Shown here one piece after another: positions 25,033-33,804 of a DNA stretch of 43,481 bases. Both the position numbers and the translations under genes were made by a program. The DNA comes from an uncultured Granulosicoccaceae bacterium. GTDB taxonomy: Bacteria; Pseudomonadota; Gammaproteobacteria; Granulosicoccales; Granulosicoccaceae. Under the pieces are notes generated by a model. That model searched no databases, had not been told where the DNA came from, and saw only the letters and a list, made by a program, of their open reading frames with translations. Numbering within the stretch: position 1 is the stretch's first letter; the number at the start of each line of letters is the position of its first letter. The stretch lies in contig CALLBO010000013.1 of assembly GCA_937998875.1 (NCBI GenBank), forward strand, positions 1 through 43,481. Direction: 5' to 3'.

Positions 25033-26631
25033 CTAGCCAAACTGATTCATCGTGTTGTCTTTACCTGACGCCTTCAGTGCCTGATTGCCAGAGAAGTACT
25101 CTTTGTGATCATCACCGATGTTAGAACCCGCCATATCTTGGTGCTTGGCACAGGCAAGACCGTTACGTATTTCCTGTCGCTGTACGTTAAATACGTAAGC
25201 CAGCATTCCTTCATCACCAAAGTAGCCTTTAGACAGCGTATCGGTAGACAGCGCTGCAGTGTGGTACGTCGGTAGGGTGATCAGGTGGTGGAAAATACCC
25301 GCACCCTTAGCAGCATCCGCCTGGAAAGTACGAATCTTTTCATCTGCTTCTTTGCTGAGTTCCGTTTCGTCGTACTCGACACTCATCAGGTTGTCACGGT
25401 TATATGCGGAAACATCCTTACCTTCTTCCGACCAGGCATCGAAAACCTGCTGGCGGAAATTAAGCGTCCAGTTGAATGACGGGCTGTTGTTGTAAACCAG
25501 CTTGGCATTCGGGATGACGTCGCGAATACGGTCAACCATGGTGGCAATCTGGCCAACATGCGGTTTCTCGGTTTCAATCCACAGCAGATCAGCACCGTTC
25601 TGAAGTGCGGTAACGCAGTCGAGTACAACACGATCTTCACCGGTACCCGGCTTAAATTGAAATAGCCCATTAGGCATGCGGGTTGTTTTGAGCATCTTGC
25701 CCTCACGCTGGATTACAATATCACCGGAACCAAGTGTTGAAGGATCAGTCACTTCTTCACCCTCTATAAAGGAGATGTACTGGTCAGCGATATCGCCTGG
25801 TGAATGAGACACTGGAATCTTTTGTGTAAGACCTGCACCAAGGGAGTCAGTACGTGCGACGATAATGCCGTCATCGACGCCGAGTTCAAGGAATGCATAA
25901 CGCAGTGCGTTAATTTTAGCCAGGAAGTCCTCATGAGGAACGGTAACTTTGCCGTCCTGATGACCACACTGCTTAACATCAGACACCTGATTTTCAATCT
26001 GCAGACAGCAGGCGCCGGCTTCGATAAGTTTCTTTGCAAGCAGATAGGTCGCTTCTTCGTTACCAAACCCTGCATCAATGTCGGCAATAATTGGTACCAC
26101 GTGTGTTTCAAAGTTATCAATCTTGTCAGTTATTGACTTGGCTTTGACTTCGTTACCCTCGGCTCTTGCATCGTCAAGTTCGGTAAACAAATGGCGAAGC
26201 TCTCGAGCATCCGCCTGTTTCAGGAAGGTGTAGAGCTCTTCAATAAGTGCAGGTACAGAAGTCTTTTCATGCATAGACTGATCAGGTAACGGGCCGAATT
26301 CTGATCTGAGTGCTGCAACCATCCAACCGGAAAGATACAGGTAACGACCACGAGTCTCTTGAAAATGCTTTTTGATAGAGATCATCTTCTGCTGAGCAAT
26401 AAACCCGTGCCATACGCCAAGCGACTGCGTGTACTTCGAAGAATCTGCATCATAGGCAGCCATATCTTCACGCATGATTTTCGCGGTATGTTTTGCGATA
26501 TCCAAACCGGTGTGGAAACGATTTTGTAGTCGCATTCTTGCCACATACTCGGCATCTATAGCGCTCCATGAATCGCCGGCAGCGGAAATAACGTTGGCGC
26601 TGTTTTTGATCTCGTCAGAATATGAATTCAC
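25033..26631 (-). CDS. aceA: Isocitrate lyase
   Basis: A 532-residue enzyme that cleaves isocitrate into glyoxylate and succinate, the first step of the glyoxylate shunt. It is of the long Pseudomonas type. The catalytic signature reads VKQCGHQDGKVTVP (K-x-CGH, with the active-site Cys). IADIDAGFGNEEATYLLAKKLIEAGACCLQIEN holds the Mg-binding Asp residues, and LLWIETEKP and YNNSPSFNWTLNF are present. The GTG start at 26631 is supported by AAGAGG about eight bases upstream. It lies 75 bases after a shortened malate synthase-like gene and ends at a strong terminator. The divergent XRE regulator beyond is a likely controller. Confidence 0.95.
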   Translation of the reverse strand: MNSYSDEIKNSANVISAAGDSWSAIDAEYVARMRLQNRFHTGLDIAKHTAKIMREDMAAYDADSSKYTQSLGVWHGFIAQQKMISIKKHFQETRGRYLYLSGWMVAALRSEFGPLPDQSMHEKTSVPALIEELYTFLKQADARELRHLFTELDDARAEGNEVKAKSITDKIDNFETHVVPIIADIDAGFGNEEATYLLAKKLIEAGACCLQIENQVSDVKQCGHQDGKVTVPHEDFLAKINALRYAFLELGVDDGIIVARTDSLGAGLTQKIPVSHSPGDIADQYISFIEGEEVTDPSTLGSGDIVIQREGKMLKTTRMPNGLFQFKPGTGEDRVVLDCVTALQNGADLLWIETEKPHVGQIATMVDRIRDVIPNAKLVYNNSPSFNWTLNFRQQVFDAWSEEGKDVSAYNRDNLMSVEYDETELSKEADEKIRTFQADAAKGAGIFHHLITLPTYHTAALSTDTLSKGYFGDEGMLAYVFNVQRQEIRNGLACAKHQDMAGSNIGDDHKEYFSGNQALKASGKDNTMNQFG

Positions 26632-26658
26632 GAATGACCTCTTTATATATAAATATGT

Positions 26659-26677
26659 ATCCGGCTAAACGCCGGAT
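26659..26677. other. Hairpin between malate synthase-like gene and aceA
   Basis: ATCCGGC, loop TAAAC, GCCGGAT: a perfect 7-bp stem in the 75-base gap. On the minus strand it is followed by ACATATTTATATATAAAGAG, with no clean U-run. It may protect or process the mRNA, so that aceA and the upstream gene are expressed at different levels. Confidence 0.5.
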
Positions 26678-26706
26678 GTGTAAAAAAAACGGGTGCGGAA
26701 TGTATC

Positions 26707-27897
26707 TCAGAATGCGATAGCTTGCTTCACGTCATAACCGTGACTTTGCATAGTGTCGATCGTCGCGGTTACGGGACTTGGCACACGCTCGGAATCTGAC
26801 ACAGTTCCAATTACTGGCCGCGCAGGTTTGCCGGCGTTATCGGCAGAGGTAGAAATAACTTTGACGATTGTGTCCGGTGCAGTTGTACCTCTGTGTTCAT
26901 TCATGCCAGAAAGAAATTGCTGTAGTTCCGTGATAAATGTGTCTTTTGTACCGGCTTCAGCGTTAGTGGCGCACAACCTAACCGTGGAGAGGTTGTTGCT
27001 ATAGGCAGATTCGATAATCGTAGCGGTGATCGCGTCAACAACCCAGTCTGCTACAGCACTGCCGTCCTGCTTTATCACAAGCGAGCAGGGAGTGGTGCCG
27101 GTTGAGGCAATAGCCCAGTTGCTGTTCTTCATAGACCTTACTTCGCCATCCCGGCTTGAAAAAGTTCTGTTGCGTTGGGACGTAACAATTGCAATCCAGT
27201 TTTGGTAGGCATCGCATTTTTCCCCGGCAGAATTCGCTTCGAAATCGAACAGTGTTGGTATGGCAGATTCGAGCTGAATATCATCAATTGTGGCGAGGTC
27301 AGAGGCTCCGATCTTACCGTTGCGGTCGAAGGATATCTCTGTATGTGTGCCGTTATGTTCAAGCAGGATGCTGTCTGGAGAGTCGGATGGTCCGTTCTTG
27401 GCGACAAACTGTTTTGGATTTTGAAGACCGGTTGTACTGCCGTCTGCCAGAATTACCAGTAGGTTTTGAAAGTACGCCATGTAGCTGATAGCGTGCCGGT
27501 GAGAACCTTCCGAAAGCGGGAAGGTGGTATCGAGAAAGTCTTTTCCGCAACGTATAACGCGTTCGCGCCGTGCAATATTGACCCGGCTGCCGGGCTTAAG
27601 TCCGGCGGTATGAGGAATCACGTTGTCGCTATAAAGAGCGTCGTACAAACTACCCCAGGCCGCATCGACTGGTTGTGAGCACGCACGAACCGGTATCCGT
27701 GTTCCGCTTGTAACTGCAGATTCTCCGGTACTACTGCTGTAGTGGCCGTTTGCGCTGGCCACTAGTGATGCAAAGGTATCCCAGAACATTTCTCTCTGCA
27801 TAGCAGTTGCCGGGATCACCGAAGCTTCGACAAAATCGTAATACACAGATGAAACAGCCAGTCCGCTTTGCTGTAGGAAATCGGGGTTGTTGCTCAT
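26707..27897 (-). CDS. Shortened, diverged malate synthase G homologue, probably catalytically inactive
   Basis: A 396-residue protein (ATG 27897, with GGAG seven bases upstream) against about 720 for malate synthase G. The collinear matches recalled from E. coli GlcB are clear: VYYDFVEASVIPAT/FWDTFASLV; WGSLYDALY (81-89) with VIP after it; FLDTTFPLSEGS; NPKQFV; ILLEHNGTHTEISFDRNGKIG; SAIPTLFDFEANSAG (211-225), which in GlcB reads STILDCEDSVAA; YQNWIAIV; and near the end RVPSPVTATI (371-380), matching GlcB VPSPTAATL. The CED acid pair is changed to FEA. The GRSLLFIRNVGHLM arginines are absent (KNSNWAIASTG). The segment between about residues 350 and 371 is deleted, and the whole C-terminal part with the catalytic Asp is missing. 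The frame is intact, so this may be a retained pseudoenzyme. It is upstream of aceA. Confidence 0.8.
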   Translation of the reverse strand: MSNNPDFLQQSGLAVSSVYYDFVEASVIPATAMQREMFWDTFASLVASANGHYSSSTGESAVTSGTRIPVRACSQPVDAAWGSLYDALYSDNVIPHTAGLKPGSRVNIARRERVIRCGKDFLDTTFPLSEGSHRHAISYMAYFQNLLVILADGSTTGLQNPKQFVAKNGPSDSPDSILLEHNGTHTEISFDRNGKIGASDLATIDDIQLESAIPTLFDFEANSAGEKCDAYQNWIAIVTSQRNRTFSSRDGEVRSMKNSNWAIASTGTTPCSLVIKQDGSAVADWVVDAITATIIESAYSNNLSTVRLCATNAEAGTKDTFITELQQFLSGMNEHRGTTAPDTIVKVISTSADNAGKPARPVIGTVSDSERVPSPVTATIDTMQSHGYDVKQAIAF

Positions 27898-27945
27898 GGT
27901 GTTCTCCAATGCTGCAGGCGGGCCTGCGTTGATTCGATGGAAAAC

Positions 27946-27999
27946 AGTATAGAAATATCATGCTATAATTTCACAATAGAAATTACACACTGTGAAATT
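27946..27999. promoter_or_regulatory. Divergent promoters with a 9+9 bp inverted-repeat operator
   Basis: A perfect inverted repeat AATTTCACA (27967-27975) and TGTGAAATT (27991-27999) has a 15-base spacer. The left arm overlaps a plus-strand TATAAT (27964-27969) for the regulator gene starting at 28005; I see no good -35 for it. The same arm overlaps a minus-strand -35-like GTGAAA (27974-27969), with TATACT (27951-27946) 17 bases on, serving the malate synthase-like gene. A protein bound here would cover both promoters, as expected for an autoregulating neighbour. Confidence 0.65.
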
Positions 28000-28004
28000 T
28001 ACAA

Positions 28005-29519
28005 ATGGACGCACCAAAACGTTTGCTACGAAATGCACATTTTCTGGGTGTTAAGATAAAAAAACTCAGAAAAAACAATAAATTAACAATGGAAGATTTA
28101 TCTGCACGGTGTATCAAAATTGATCCCGAGGCAGCGCCCTCGGTTTCGTACATCTCTATGATTGAGCGCGGGAAGCGGACACCCGGCAATGCGATGCTGC
28201 GTGTCATCGCGTCAGTTTTCCAGAAAGATCCCGAGTGGTTTCTTGACGATATGCCGGATGATGACGGCCTTGTGCCCGATAAAGGTAGTCGCGGCGGCAT
28301 AACCGGCATGGCATTAGAGCCCGGTTTTCTTTTCTCTAATGAGATACTGCAGATCGCTATACCCGAGATGCTTTCGCAAACCGGGACCAGTGGGCGCCAG
28401 TTTGCACATCTTTTAATTCGGGCACATCAGGAAACCCATCAGAATCAGTTTCCCGATCTGGAGCGTGCAGCGGAAAGTATCGGTCAGAAGCAAATGCCGC
28501 TTTCGCTGGAAGCGCTGGAGGAATTCGCGGCATCACTCGGTCTGCGGGTTAAATGGTTCGACGAACTGCCGGAGGACAAAGTTGAAGAGTTGGGTGTATC
28601 TCATGGCAGTCAGGTGCGATCGTTCTTTGAAGCACCGAATAAAATCTACTTAAACACCGAGCTTGAAGCTCAGCCGGTGAGAAAAAAATATGACCTCGCT
28701 GTTTATATCGGCCATAAGGTTTTACACGATGGTGATGGTGTGAAGAGCGTGATGCTAACCGGTAAGCACTATGTGAGTGGTGTGCGGGAAGCGACTACCA
28801 ATTTGAATCTTAAAAGTGCAGTCGATGCGAAAGACATTATGCTTGCCTGGCGCGATTTCGAATGCAGTTTTTTTGCAGCAGCCTTGTTGTGTCCTAAGGT
28901 GCCTTTTCGTCGACTACTTGAACGTAACGGGTACGAGGTTAACAGTGGGGTACTGGTTGATGTTTCGCATTCAATTGCAATGCGACGCATGACGTCTGTA
29001 TCACCTTATCCTCATTGGCACTACTTTGATGCCTATCCTCCGGGGCGACTGAATGCGGTCTATCGTGGTAATGGTATTCCGTTGCCATGGGGTAATATGC
29101 GCATGGTGCAGGATCCTTGTCAGCATTGGGCGGTATTTAGAAATTTAAACAAGAAACCAGGAGGTTCGTCTGCCCAGATTTCGTTACTGGATGTCGGTGG
29201 TGAATCGCGCATCTATGCCTGCGAGTCTGTGGCAGTAAAAGATCTTGCCGGTACTAGCCAGGTGCTCTGTGCCGGTGTGGATTTGAATCCGGCAATTGCC
29301 GCACAGGGTCAGGATCCGTTGTCACTTGCTGACGATCTTAAGAACGCGTGTGGCGGTAATGGTGGATCAGCACCCGTGCCTGATGCAATAAAAAAGGAAC
29401 TTATCCGGATCGCGAGGATATTGAATATCTCCTGGGTGGAGCGCGGTATCGACAATGACGCCAGGGTGATTTGCCCGCGCAGTAGCGCCTGTCCGCGTAA
29501 CCCCGGATGCCATCCTTAA
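28005..29519 (+). CDS. Large XRE-family regulator, RamB/ScfR- or DUF3612-like, of glyoxylate genes
   Basis: A 504-residue protein from ATG 28005. Residues about 10-85 are an XRE helix-turn-helix (LGVKIKKLRKNNKLTMEDLSARC, PSVSYISMIERGKRTPGNAMLRVIASVF). The middle (about 225-245) has YDLAVYIGHKVLHDGDG, at the place where ScfR/RamB proteins carry an M78 HExxH region, but with the Glu lost. A long C-terminal ligand-like domain ends in CPRSSACPRNPGC, three closely spaced Cys that could bind metal. Regulators of this build control acetate/propionate or glyoxylate genes by sensing acyl-CoA or related metabolites (family knowledge). Divergence from the malate synthase-like/aceA genes and the shared operator suggest the same job here. 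Confidence 0.8.
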   Translation: MDAPKRLLRNAHFLGVKIKKLRKNNKLTMEDLSARCIKIDPEAAPSVSYISMIERGKRTPGNAMLRVIASVFQKDPEWFLDDMPDDDGLVPDKGSRGGITGMALEPGFLFSNEILQIAIPEMLSQTGTSGRQFAHLLIRAHQETHQNQFPDLERAAESIGQKQMPLSLEALEEFAASLGLRVKWFDELPEDKVEELGVSHGSQVRSFFEAPNKIYLNTELEAQPVRKKYDLAVYIGHKVLHDGDGVKSVMLTGKHYVSGVREATTNLNLKSAVDAKDIMLAWRDFECSFFAAALLCPKVPFRRLLERNGYEVNSGVLVDVSHSIAMRRMTSVSPYPHWHYFDAYPPGRLNAVYRGNGIPLPWGNMRMVQDPCQHWAVFRNLNKKPGGSSAQISLLDVGGESRIYACESVAVKDLAGTSQVLCAGVDLNPAIAAQGQDPLSLADDLKNACGGNGGSAPVPDAIKKELIRIARILNISWVERGIDNDARVICPRSSACPRNPGCHP

Positions 29520-29576
29520 GGACTTTTGGAAGTTCAGGATTACCGAGAGACCACCGAGCCGGGAAGATCCTCCGGA

Positions 29577-30605
29577 TCAGGCAGCGCGGGAATTTTCGCT
29601 GGTGTCGTCTTCAACCGATGGGGCAAGGACAAAGCGATTGCGGCCGTCGGATTTCGCCTCATATAAAGCTTTATCCGCTGCTGCAACTAATGAGCCCGGA
29701 TCAACCGACGGGCAGGCCGACGTAGCACCAGCGACGCCGAGGCTGACGGTAAGATTTATTTGCTCATCTTCAATGACGAACACTTCGTTCTCAATAGCAG
29801 CGCGCGTTCGCTCGGCAAATATTACTGCGTTTTGCGGTTCGGTCTGTGGCAAAACCACGCCAAATTCTTCGCCACCGTAGCGAGCTACAATGTCGGAGGT
29901 TCGAGCGCTATCGTTAATGACAGCAGCTACTTTTCTTAATGCCTGGTCGCCTACCTTATGGCCATAGGTATCATTAATATCTTTAAAGTTATCGATATCA
30001 AGCATGACCAGGGACATGGCGAGGCTGTAGCGATTTCGTCTTGCAAGCTCACGACTGACAACCTGATCAAAGTACCTTCGATTGAAGAGCAGTGTGAGCG
30101 AGTCAGTAGAGGCCATTTTCTTTAGCTTGTGATTAAGCTCGACCAGAGCACGATTGGATTCGGAAAGCTTGGCGTGGCTTCCGGCGAGTTCCTTTATAAG
30201 CTTGGCGTTTTCCTTTACCAGTCTCGCGCTGGAACAGGCACGATCAATCGTTGCCACCAGTTCTGCGTGATTAGCCAGTGGCTTTTGCATGTAGTCATAA
30301 GCCCCTGATTGCAGTGCCTGAAGTACGGTCTCGTAGCTATCAAAACCGGTCATTACAATGATGTTGAGGCTGCTGTCCAGCATCGCCAGATGCCGCATTA
30401 GTTCAAAACCATCCATTCCGCCCATTCGGACATCGGTGAGTACGACATCAACAGGATTGACGGAGAATACGTCAAGGGCTTCCTCACCGCTGAGAGCCCC
30501 AATAGTATGGTAGCCAGCCTGAGTTAGAACATCTCTGACAATCGTGACGATAGCTTCCTCGTCATCGACGACCAGAATGTGACCCTTGTCTTGCAATAGT
30601 GACAT
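29577..30605 (-). CDS. Response regulator with GGDEF diguanylate cyclase domain (REC-GGDEF)
   Basis: A 342-residue protein. REC domain, about residues 8-125: acidic DDEE, phospho-acceptor Asp in VVLTDVRMGGMDG, MTGF and QKPL Lys. A helical linker (about 130-170) reads SHAKLSESNRALVELNHKLKKM. GGDEF domain, about 172-330: DSLTLLFNRRYFD, DIDNFKDINDTYGHKVGD and the active-site RYGGEEFGVVLP. RTSD upstream of GGEEF is an intact RxxD inhibitory site. It should make c-di-GMP when phosphorylated, with product inhibition. No cognate histidine kinase is in the window. Confidence 0.93.
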   Translation of the reverse strand: MSLLQDKGHILVVDDEEAIVTIVRDVLTQAGYHTIGALSGEEALDVFSVNPVDVVLTDVRMGGMDGFELMRHLAMLDSSLNIIVMTGFDSYETVLQALQSGAYDYMQKPLANHAELVATIDRACSSARLVKENAKLIKELAGSHAKLSESNRALVELNHKLKKMASTDSLTLLFNRRYFDQVVSRELARRNRYSLAMSLVMLDIDNFKDINDTYGHKVGDQALRKVAAVINDSARTSDIVARYGGEEFGVVLPQTEPQNAVIFAERTRAAIENEVFVIEDEQINLTVSLGVAGATSACPSVDPGSLVAAADKALYEAKSDGRNRFVLAPSVEDDTSENSRAA

Positions 30606-30748
30606 GTGTGGTTAATGCATTCGTCGGTAGGAATACCAAAAGTTATCGTCATGTATTGGATTTCACTACACTCTATTTACACTTTTTCGCCGGCACACCT
30701 GAATAGAATTGTGATGGCTTACTAGAAAAGTCGCACCCGCGGTTGAAT

Positions 30749-31075
30749 TCAGTGTCCTATAGCGTCTTTTGGCTCATACCAGCCGCGTAGATTTCGATCG
30801 AATATCTGATCCACCATCGGGTGTCGGATGGGATCGGAATTATCATCGGGCAGGAGATTTTGTTCCGAAACGTAGGCAACGTACTCCGATTCATCGTTCT
30901 CCGCATAGAGGTGATAAAACGGCTGGTCCTTGTGGGGTCTGACGTCTTGCGGAATCGACTCGTACCATTCGTCTGTATTAGCGAACACCGGATCGACATC
31001 GAAGATGACTCCCCGGAACTCGTACACCCGGTGTTTAACCGGTTGGCCTATTGAAAATTTCGCAGAGCGTATCAT
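30749..31075 (-). CDS. hspQ: Heat shock protein HspQ (hemimethylated DNA-binding family)
   Basis: A 108-residue protein from ATG 31075; a GTG one codon earlier is possible. AKFSIGQPVKHRVYEFRGVIFDVDPVFANTDEWYESI is the YccV/HspQ start, and QPFYHLYAENDESEYVAYVSEQNLLPDD the core. HspQ affects DnaA and Lon-dependent proteolysis in enteric bacteria. Length and layout are normal. It is divergent from the nucleoside hydrolase gene. Confidence 0.92.
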   Translation of the reverse strand: MIRSAKFSIGQPVKHRVYEFRGVIFDVDPVFANTDEWYESIPQDVRPHKDQPFYHLYAENDESEYVAYVSEQNLLPDDNSDPIRHPMVDQIFDRNLRGWYEPKDAIGH

Positions 31076-31138
31076 CACTGCAACCTTGTAGAAGTACGGA
31101 TATGATTAGATTCTAGTTTATCAAAGCAGGTTAACTGA

Positions 31139-32083
31139 ATGGCGACGAAAATCATTCTCGACTGCGACCCGGGTCATGATGACGCTGTTGCAATACTTCT
31201 GGCACTCGCTGCACCGCAGATTGAGCTGCTGGGTCTGACGGTGGTTGGAGGTAATGTGCCTCTGCAGCTCACCGTAGACAATACGCTGCGGGTTTTATTG
31301 CTGGCAGGGCGCGAAGATGTGCCGGTGTTTGCCGGCTGCCCGAGACCGATGGTGCGCGAAATGATCACCGCTGAGCATGTTCACGGTGAATCCGGTCTGG
31401 ATACCGCCAGTGGTGAGCTGCTGGCGATGCCGCAATCCGTGGCGCAGCAAACGCATGCCGTTAACTACCTGATCGATACGATTAGAGAATCCGATCCGAA
31501 CACTATAACGCTCGTAGCCACCGGGCCACTAACCAATGTCGCTGCTGCCTTTGTAATGGCTCCGGATATTATTGAGCGTCTGCAGCAGTTGATCATTATG
31601 GGCGGGGCATTTCATGAACCGGGTAATATCTCGCCTGCAGCAGAGTTCAATGTTTACGTTGATCCACACGCCGCCAGAGCGGTTTTTGAAGCCGGAGTGC
31701 CAATTGTGGTGTTTGGTCTCGACATTACACATCAGATGTTAATAACCCCGGCGCGCCTGTCAGCTATTCGGCATCACGGTGGACGTTGCGGAAAGGTGAC
31801 AGCTGATTTTCTCGACTTTTTTAATCAGTACGATACGTCCAAGTACGGTTGGGACGGTGCACCGCTGCATGATCCGTGTACGATCGCCTGGTTGATTGAT
31901 CCGGATATTTTTCAGGGCAGAGACATGGCAGTAAACGTAGACACGGCTGACGGCCCCAACCTTGGTCGCACTGTTGCTGACTGGTATGTGGTAACGGATG
32001 AAAAGCCGAATGCCAAAGTTATAACTAATGGTGACAGTGATAAGTTCTTCGACTTAATTGTTGACCACCTGGCAGCACTTTAA
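31139..32083 (+). CDS. Inosine-uridine preferring nucleoside hydrolase family protein
   Basis: A 314-residue enzyme that splits ribonucleosides into base and ribose. The calcium site DCDPGHDDAVAILLAL is at the N-terminus. Also present are TLVATGPLTNVAAAF, MGGAFHEPGNISPAAEFNVYVDPHAARAVFEAG and the C-terminal catalytic region PLHDPCTIAWLIDPDIF. All the Asp ligands and the active-site His expected are seen. Which nucleosides it uses (purine, pyrimidine or both) cannot be told. It looks monocistronic. Confidence 0.93.
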   Translation: MATKIILDCDPGHDDAVAILLALAAPQIELLGLTVVGGNVPLQLTVDNTLRVLLLAGREDVPVFAGCPRPMVREMITAEHVHGESGLDTASGELLAMPQSVAQQTHAVNYLIDTIRESDPNTITLVATGPLTNVAAAFVMAPDIIERLQQLIIMGGAFHEPGNISPAAEFNVYVDPHAARAVFEAGVPIVVFGLDITHQMLITPARLSAIRHHGGRCGKVTADFLDFFNQYDTSKYGWDGAPLHDPCTIAWLIDPDIFQGRDMAVNVDTADGPNLGRTVADWYVVTDEKPNAKVITNGDSDKFFDLIVDHLAAL

Positions 32084-32118
32084 CGTCACCGTGCTTAAAA
32101 TATCTGGTCGGTCTGACT

Positions 32119-32937
32119 TCAATCCCAGTCCGGTGCCCATGGTACTATCGATTTATTAACAATCCTGTGGTTATGCGTTCTAAGCTCTCTAATCGCCTCC
32201 ATCTCACCCGTACTTAATTCAAAGTCTGCGCAGTTATAGTTTGCGTGAATGTTGGCAGGGTTAGTTGACATGGTGTTTACCGACACCCCTTGCTGCATAA
32301 TCCACCTCAGCACTATCTGCCCGGGACTCTTCTGACGGGCTTTGGCAATGTCGTTTATAACTTTATGTTTAAACACTTCGCCTCTGGCGACGGTACAGTA
32401 AGCGGCCAGCGGGATGCCGGTTTGTTCTGCAGTCGCAAGCAGTGTGTCCTGATTTAACAGTGGGTGGAATTCAACCTGATTGGTAACCAGTTGATGGTTA
32501 GTTATAGTCAGTGCATCTTGCATCATTATTGAGGTGTAATTCGACACGCCGATATTTTTAGCAAGTCCCTCGTCTCGTGCTTTATTTAGCAGTTGAAGTG
32601 TTGGTTTTATATTTCCGTCTGCGGGTGGCCAATGCAGTAGTAATACATCAATGATATCGACCTGCAGATCTTTGAGGCTTTGCTCCACAGACGGCATAAA
32701 TAATTTTTCATCAAAATTCGCTGGCATCACCTTAGTGGTGATCAGAAAATCATCTGCCGGTATACCGGAGTCTGCAATGCATTGACCGGTCTCCGCCTCG
32801 TTCTGATACATCTGTGCTGTATCAATTGCCCGGTATCCGGTTTGGATGGCGCAATTCAAAGCATCTGTCAGTACTTTTTCTTTCAAAGGCCAGGTGCCGA
32901 ACGCGCGTTGATAGTTGTTTTGAAAATAGATAGTCAT
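32119..32937 (-). CDS. Aldo/keto reductase
   Basis: A 272-residue NADPH-dependent TIM-barrel oxidoreductase. The catalytic tetrad is seen as Asp and Tyr in AIDTAQMYQNE, Lys in LITTKVMP and His in VLLLHWPP. GLAKNIGVSNYTS and LVTNQVEFHPLL are the typical barrel motifs. Near the C-terminus NTMSTNPANI replaces the usual IPKS-type cofactor segment, so coenzyme preference is unclear. It resembles the 2,5-diketo-D-gluconate reductase (DkgA/B) branch. It converges with the nucleoside hydrolase gene. Confidence 0.9.
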   Translation of the reverse strand: MTIYFQNNYQRAFGTWPLKEKVLTDALNCAIQTGYRAIDTAQMYQNEAETGQCIADSGIPADDFLITTKVMPANFDEKLFMPSVEQSLKDLQVDIIDVLLLHWPPADGNIKPTLQLLNKARDEGLAKNIGVSNYTSIMMQDALTITNHQLVTNQVEFHPLLNQDTLLATAEQTGIPLAAYCTVARGEVFKHKVINDIAKARQKSPGQIVLRWIMQQGVSVNTMSTNPANIHANYNCADFELSTGEMEAIRELRTHNHRIVNKSIVPWAPDWD

Positions 32938-33017
32938 AGTGTTACGTGGTGCTAGTAGAATGCTGCTTGCTTACTATAGCTGTCTGGCTACGCATTGGCT
33001 AACAGAGGATAAAGGGG

Positions 33018-33701
33018 ATGAAGAAAATCGGATTGCTCGGCGGTATGAGCTGGGAGAGCACCGTTGTCTATTATCAGCAGTTAAACCGAATTGTGCGAGA
33101 ACGTCTGGGTGGATTGCATTCTGCAGATCTTTTGCTTTGGTCGTTTGATTTTGCAGAAATTGAGCACTATCAGTCGCAAGCGGACTGGGACGGTGTCACG
33201 ACATTAATGATAGATGCCGCCCGCAAGCTGGAGCGTGGCGGTGCTCAATGCCTTGTGATTTGTACAAATACTATGCACAAGACAGCACCCGATGTGCAGG
33301 CATCAATAGATATTCCCCTGTTGCACATTGCAGATGCCAGTGCACCGGCAATAAAAGAGGCCGGGTCGGTGTCACCGTTGCTGCTGGCCACCGGCTATAC
33401 GATGGAGCAGGATTTTTACAAAGGCTATTTACAGGAAAGACACGGAATAGATGTACAGATCCCGGATAAAGACAGCAGGTCTGTTGTGCACAACATTATC
33501 TATGAAGAGCTCTGTCGCGGAATCATTCTGCCGGAGTCAAAACAGAGGTACCTTGATGTGGTCAGTCGTTCTAACGCGGATGGTGTGATCTTTGGCTGCA
33601 CGGAAGTAGGCTTGCTGTTATCGCCAGATGACCTGTCCCTGCCGGCTTTTGACACAACGATGCTGCACGCAAAGGCGGCTATCGATTTTGCGTTGCAGTA
33701 G
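33018..33701 (+). CDS. Aspartate/glutamate racemase family protein
   Basis: A 227-residue protein from ATG 33018, with AAGGGG just upstream. GLLGGMSWESTVVYYQQLNR is the N-terminal signature of the YgeA/aspartate racemase group. Both catalytic cysteines of the cofactor-independent mechanism are present, in VICTNTMH and FGCTEVGLLL. Length fits YgeA (broad amino-acid racemase). The substrate cannot be told from sequence. It stands alone between convergent and divergent neighbours. Confidence 0.92.
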   Translation: MKKIGLLGGMSWESTVVYYQQLNRIVRERLGGLHSADLLLWSFDFAEIEHYQSQADWDGVTTLMIDAARKLERGGAQCLVICTNTMHKTAPDVQASIDIPLLHIADASAPAIKEAGSVSPLLLATGYTMEQDFYKGYLQERHGIDVQIPDKDSRSVVHNIIYEELCRGIILPESKQRYLDVVSRSNADGVIFGCTEVGLLLSPDDLSLPAFDTTMLHAKAAIDFALQ

Positions 33702-33804
33702 TTGATCGTGCAGGGCTGGCCCGCCGGGCCTCAATTCTCGCCGCGGTGATGCCGCTTTCCAGGGCGTTTGCTCCAGCTGCCAGTCTGACCCCGGGTACTC
33801 TTTT

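Noticed and set aside
33718..33730. GGCCC-GCC-GGGCC hairpin after the racemase gene as a terminator
   Set aside because: The stem is only five pairs with a three-base loop, and no U-run follows.
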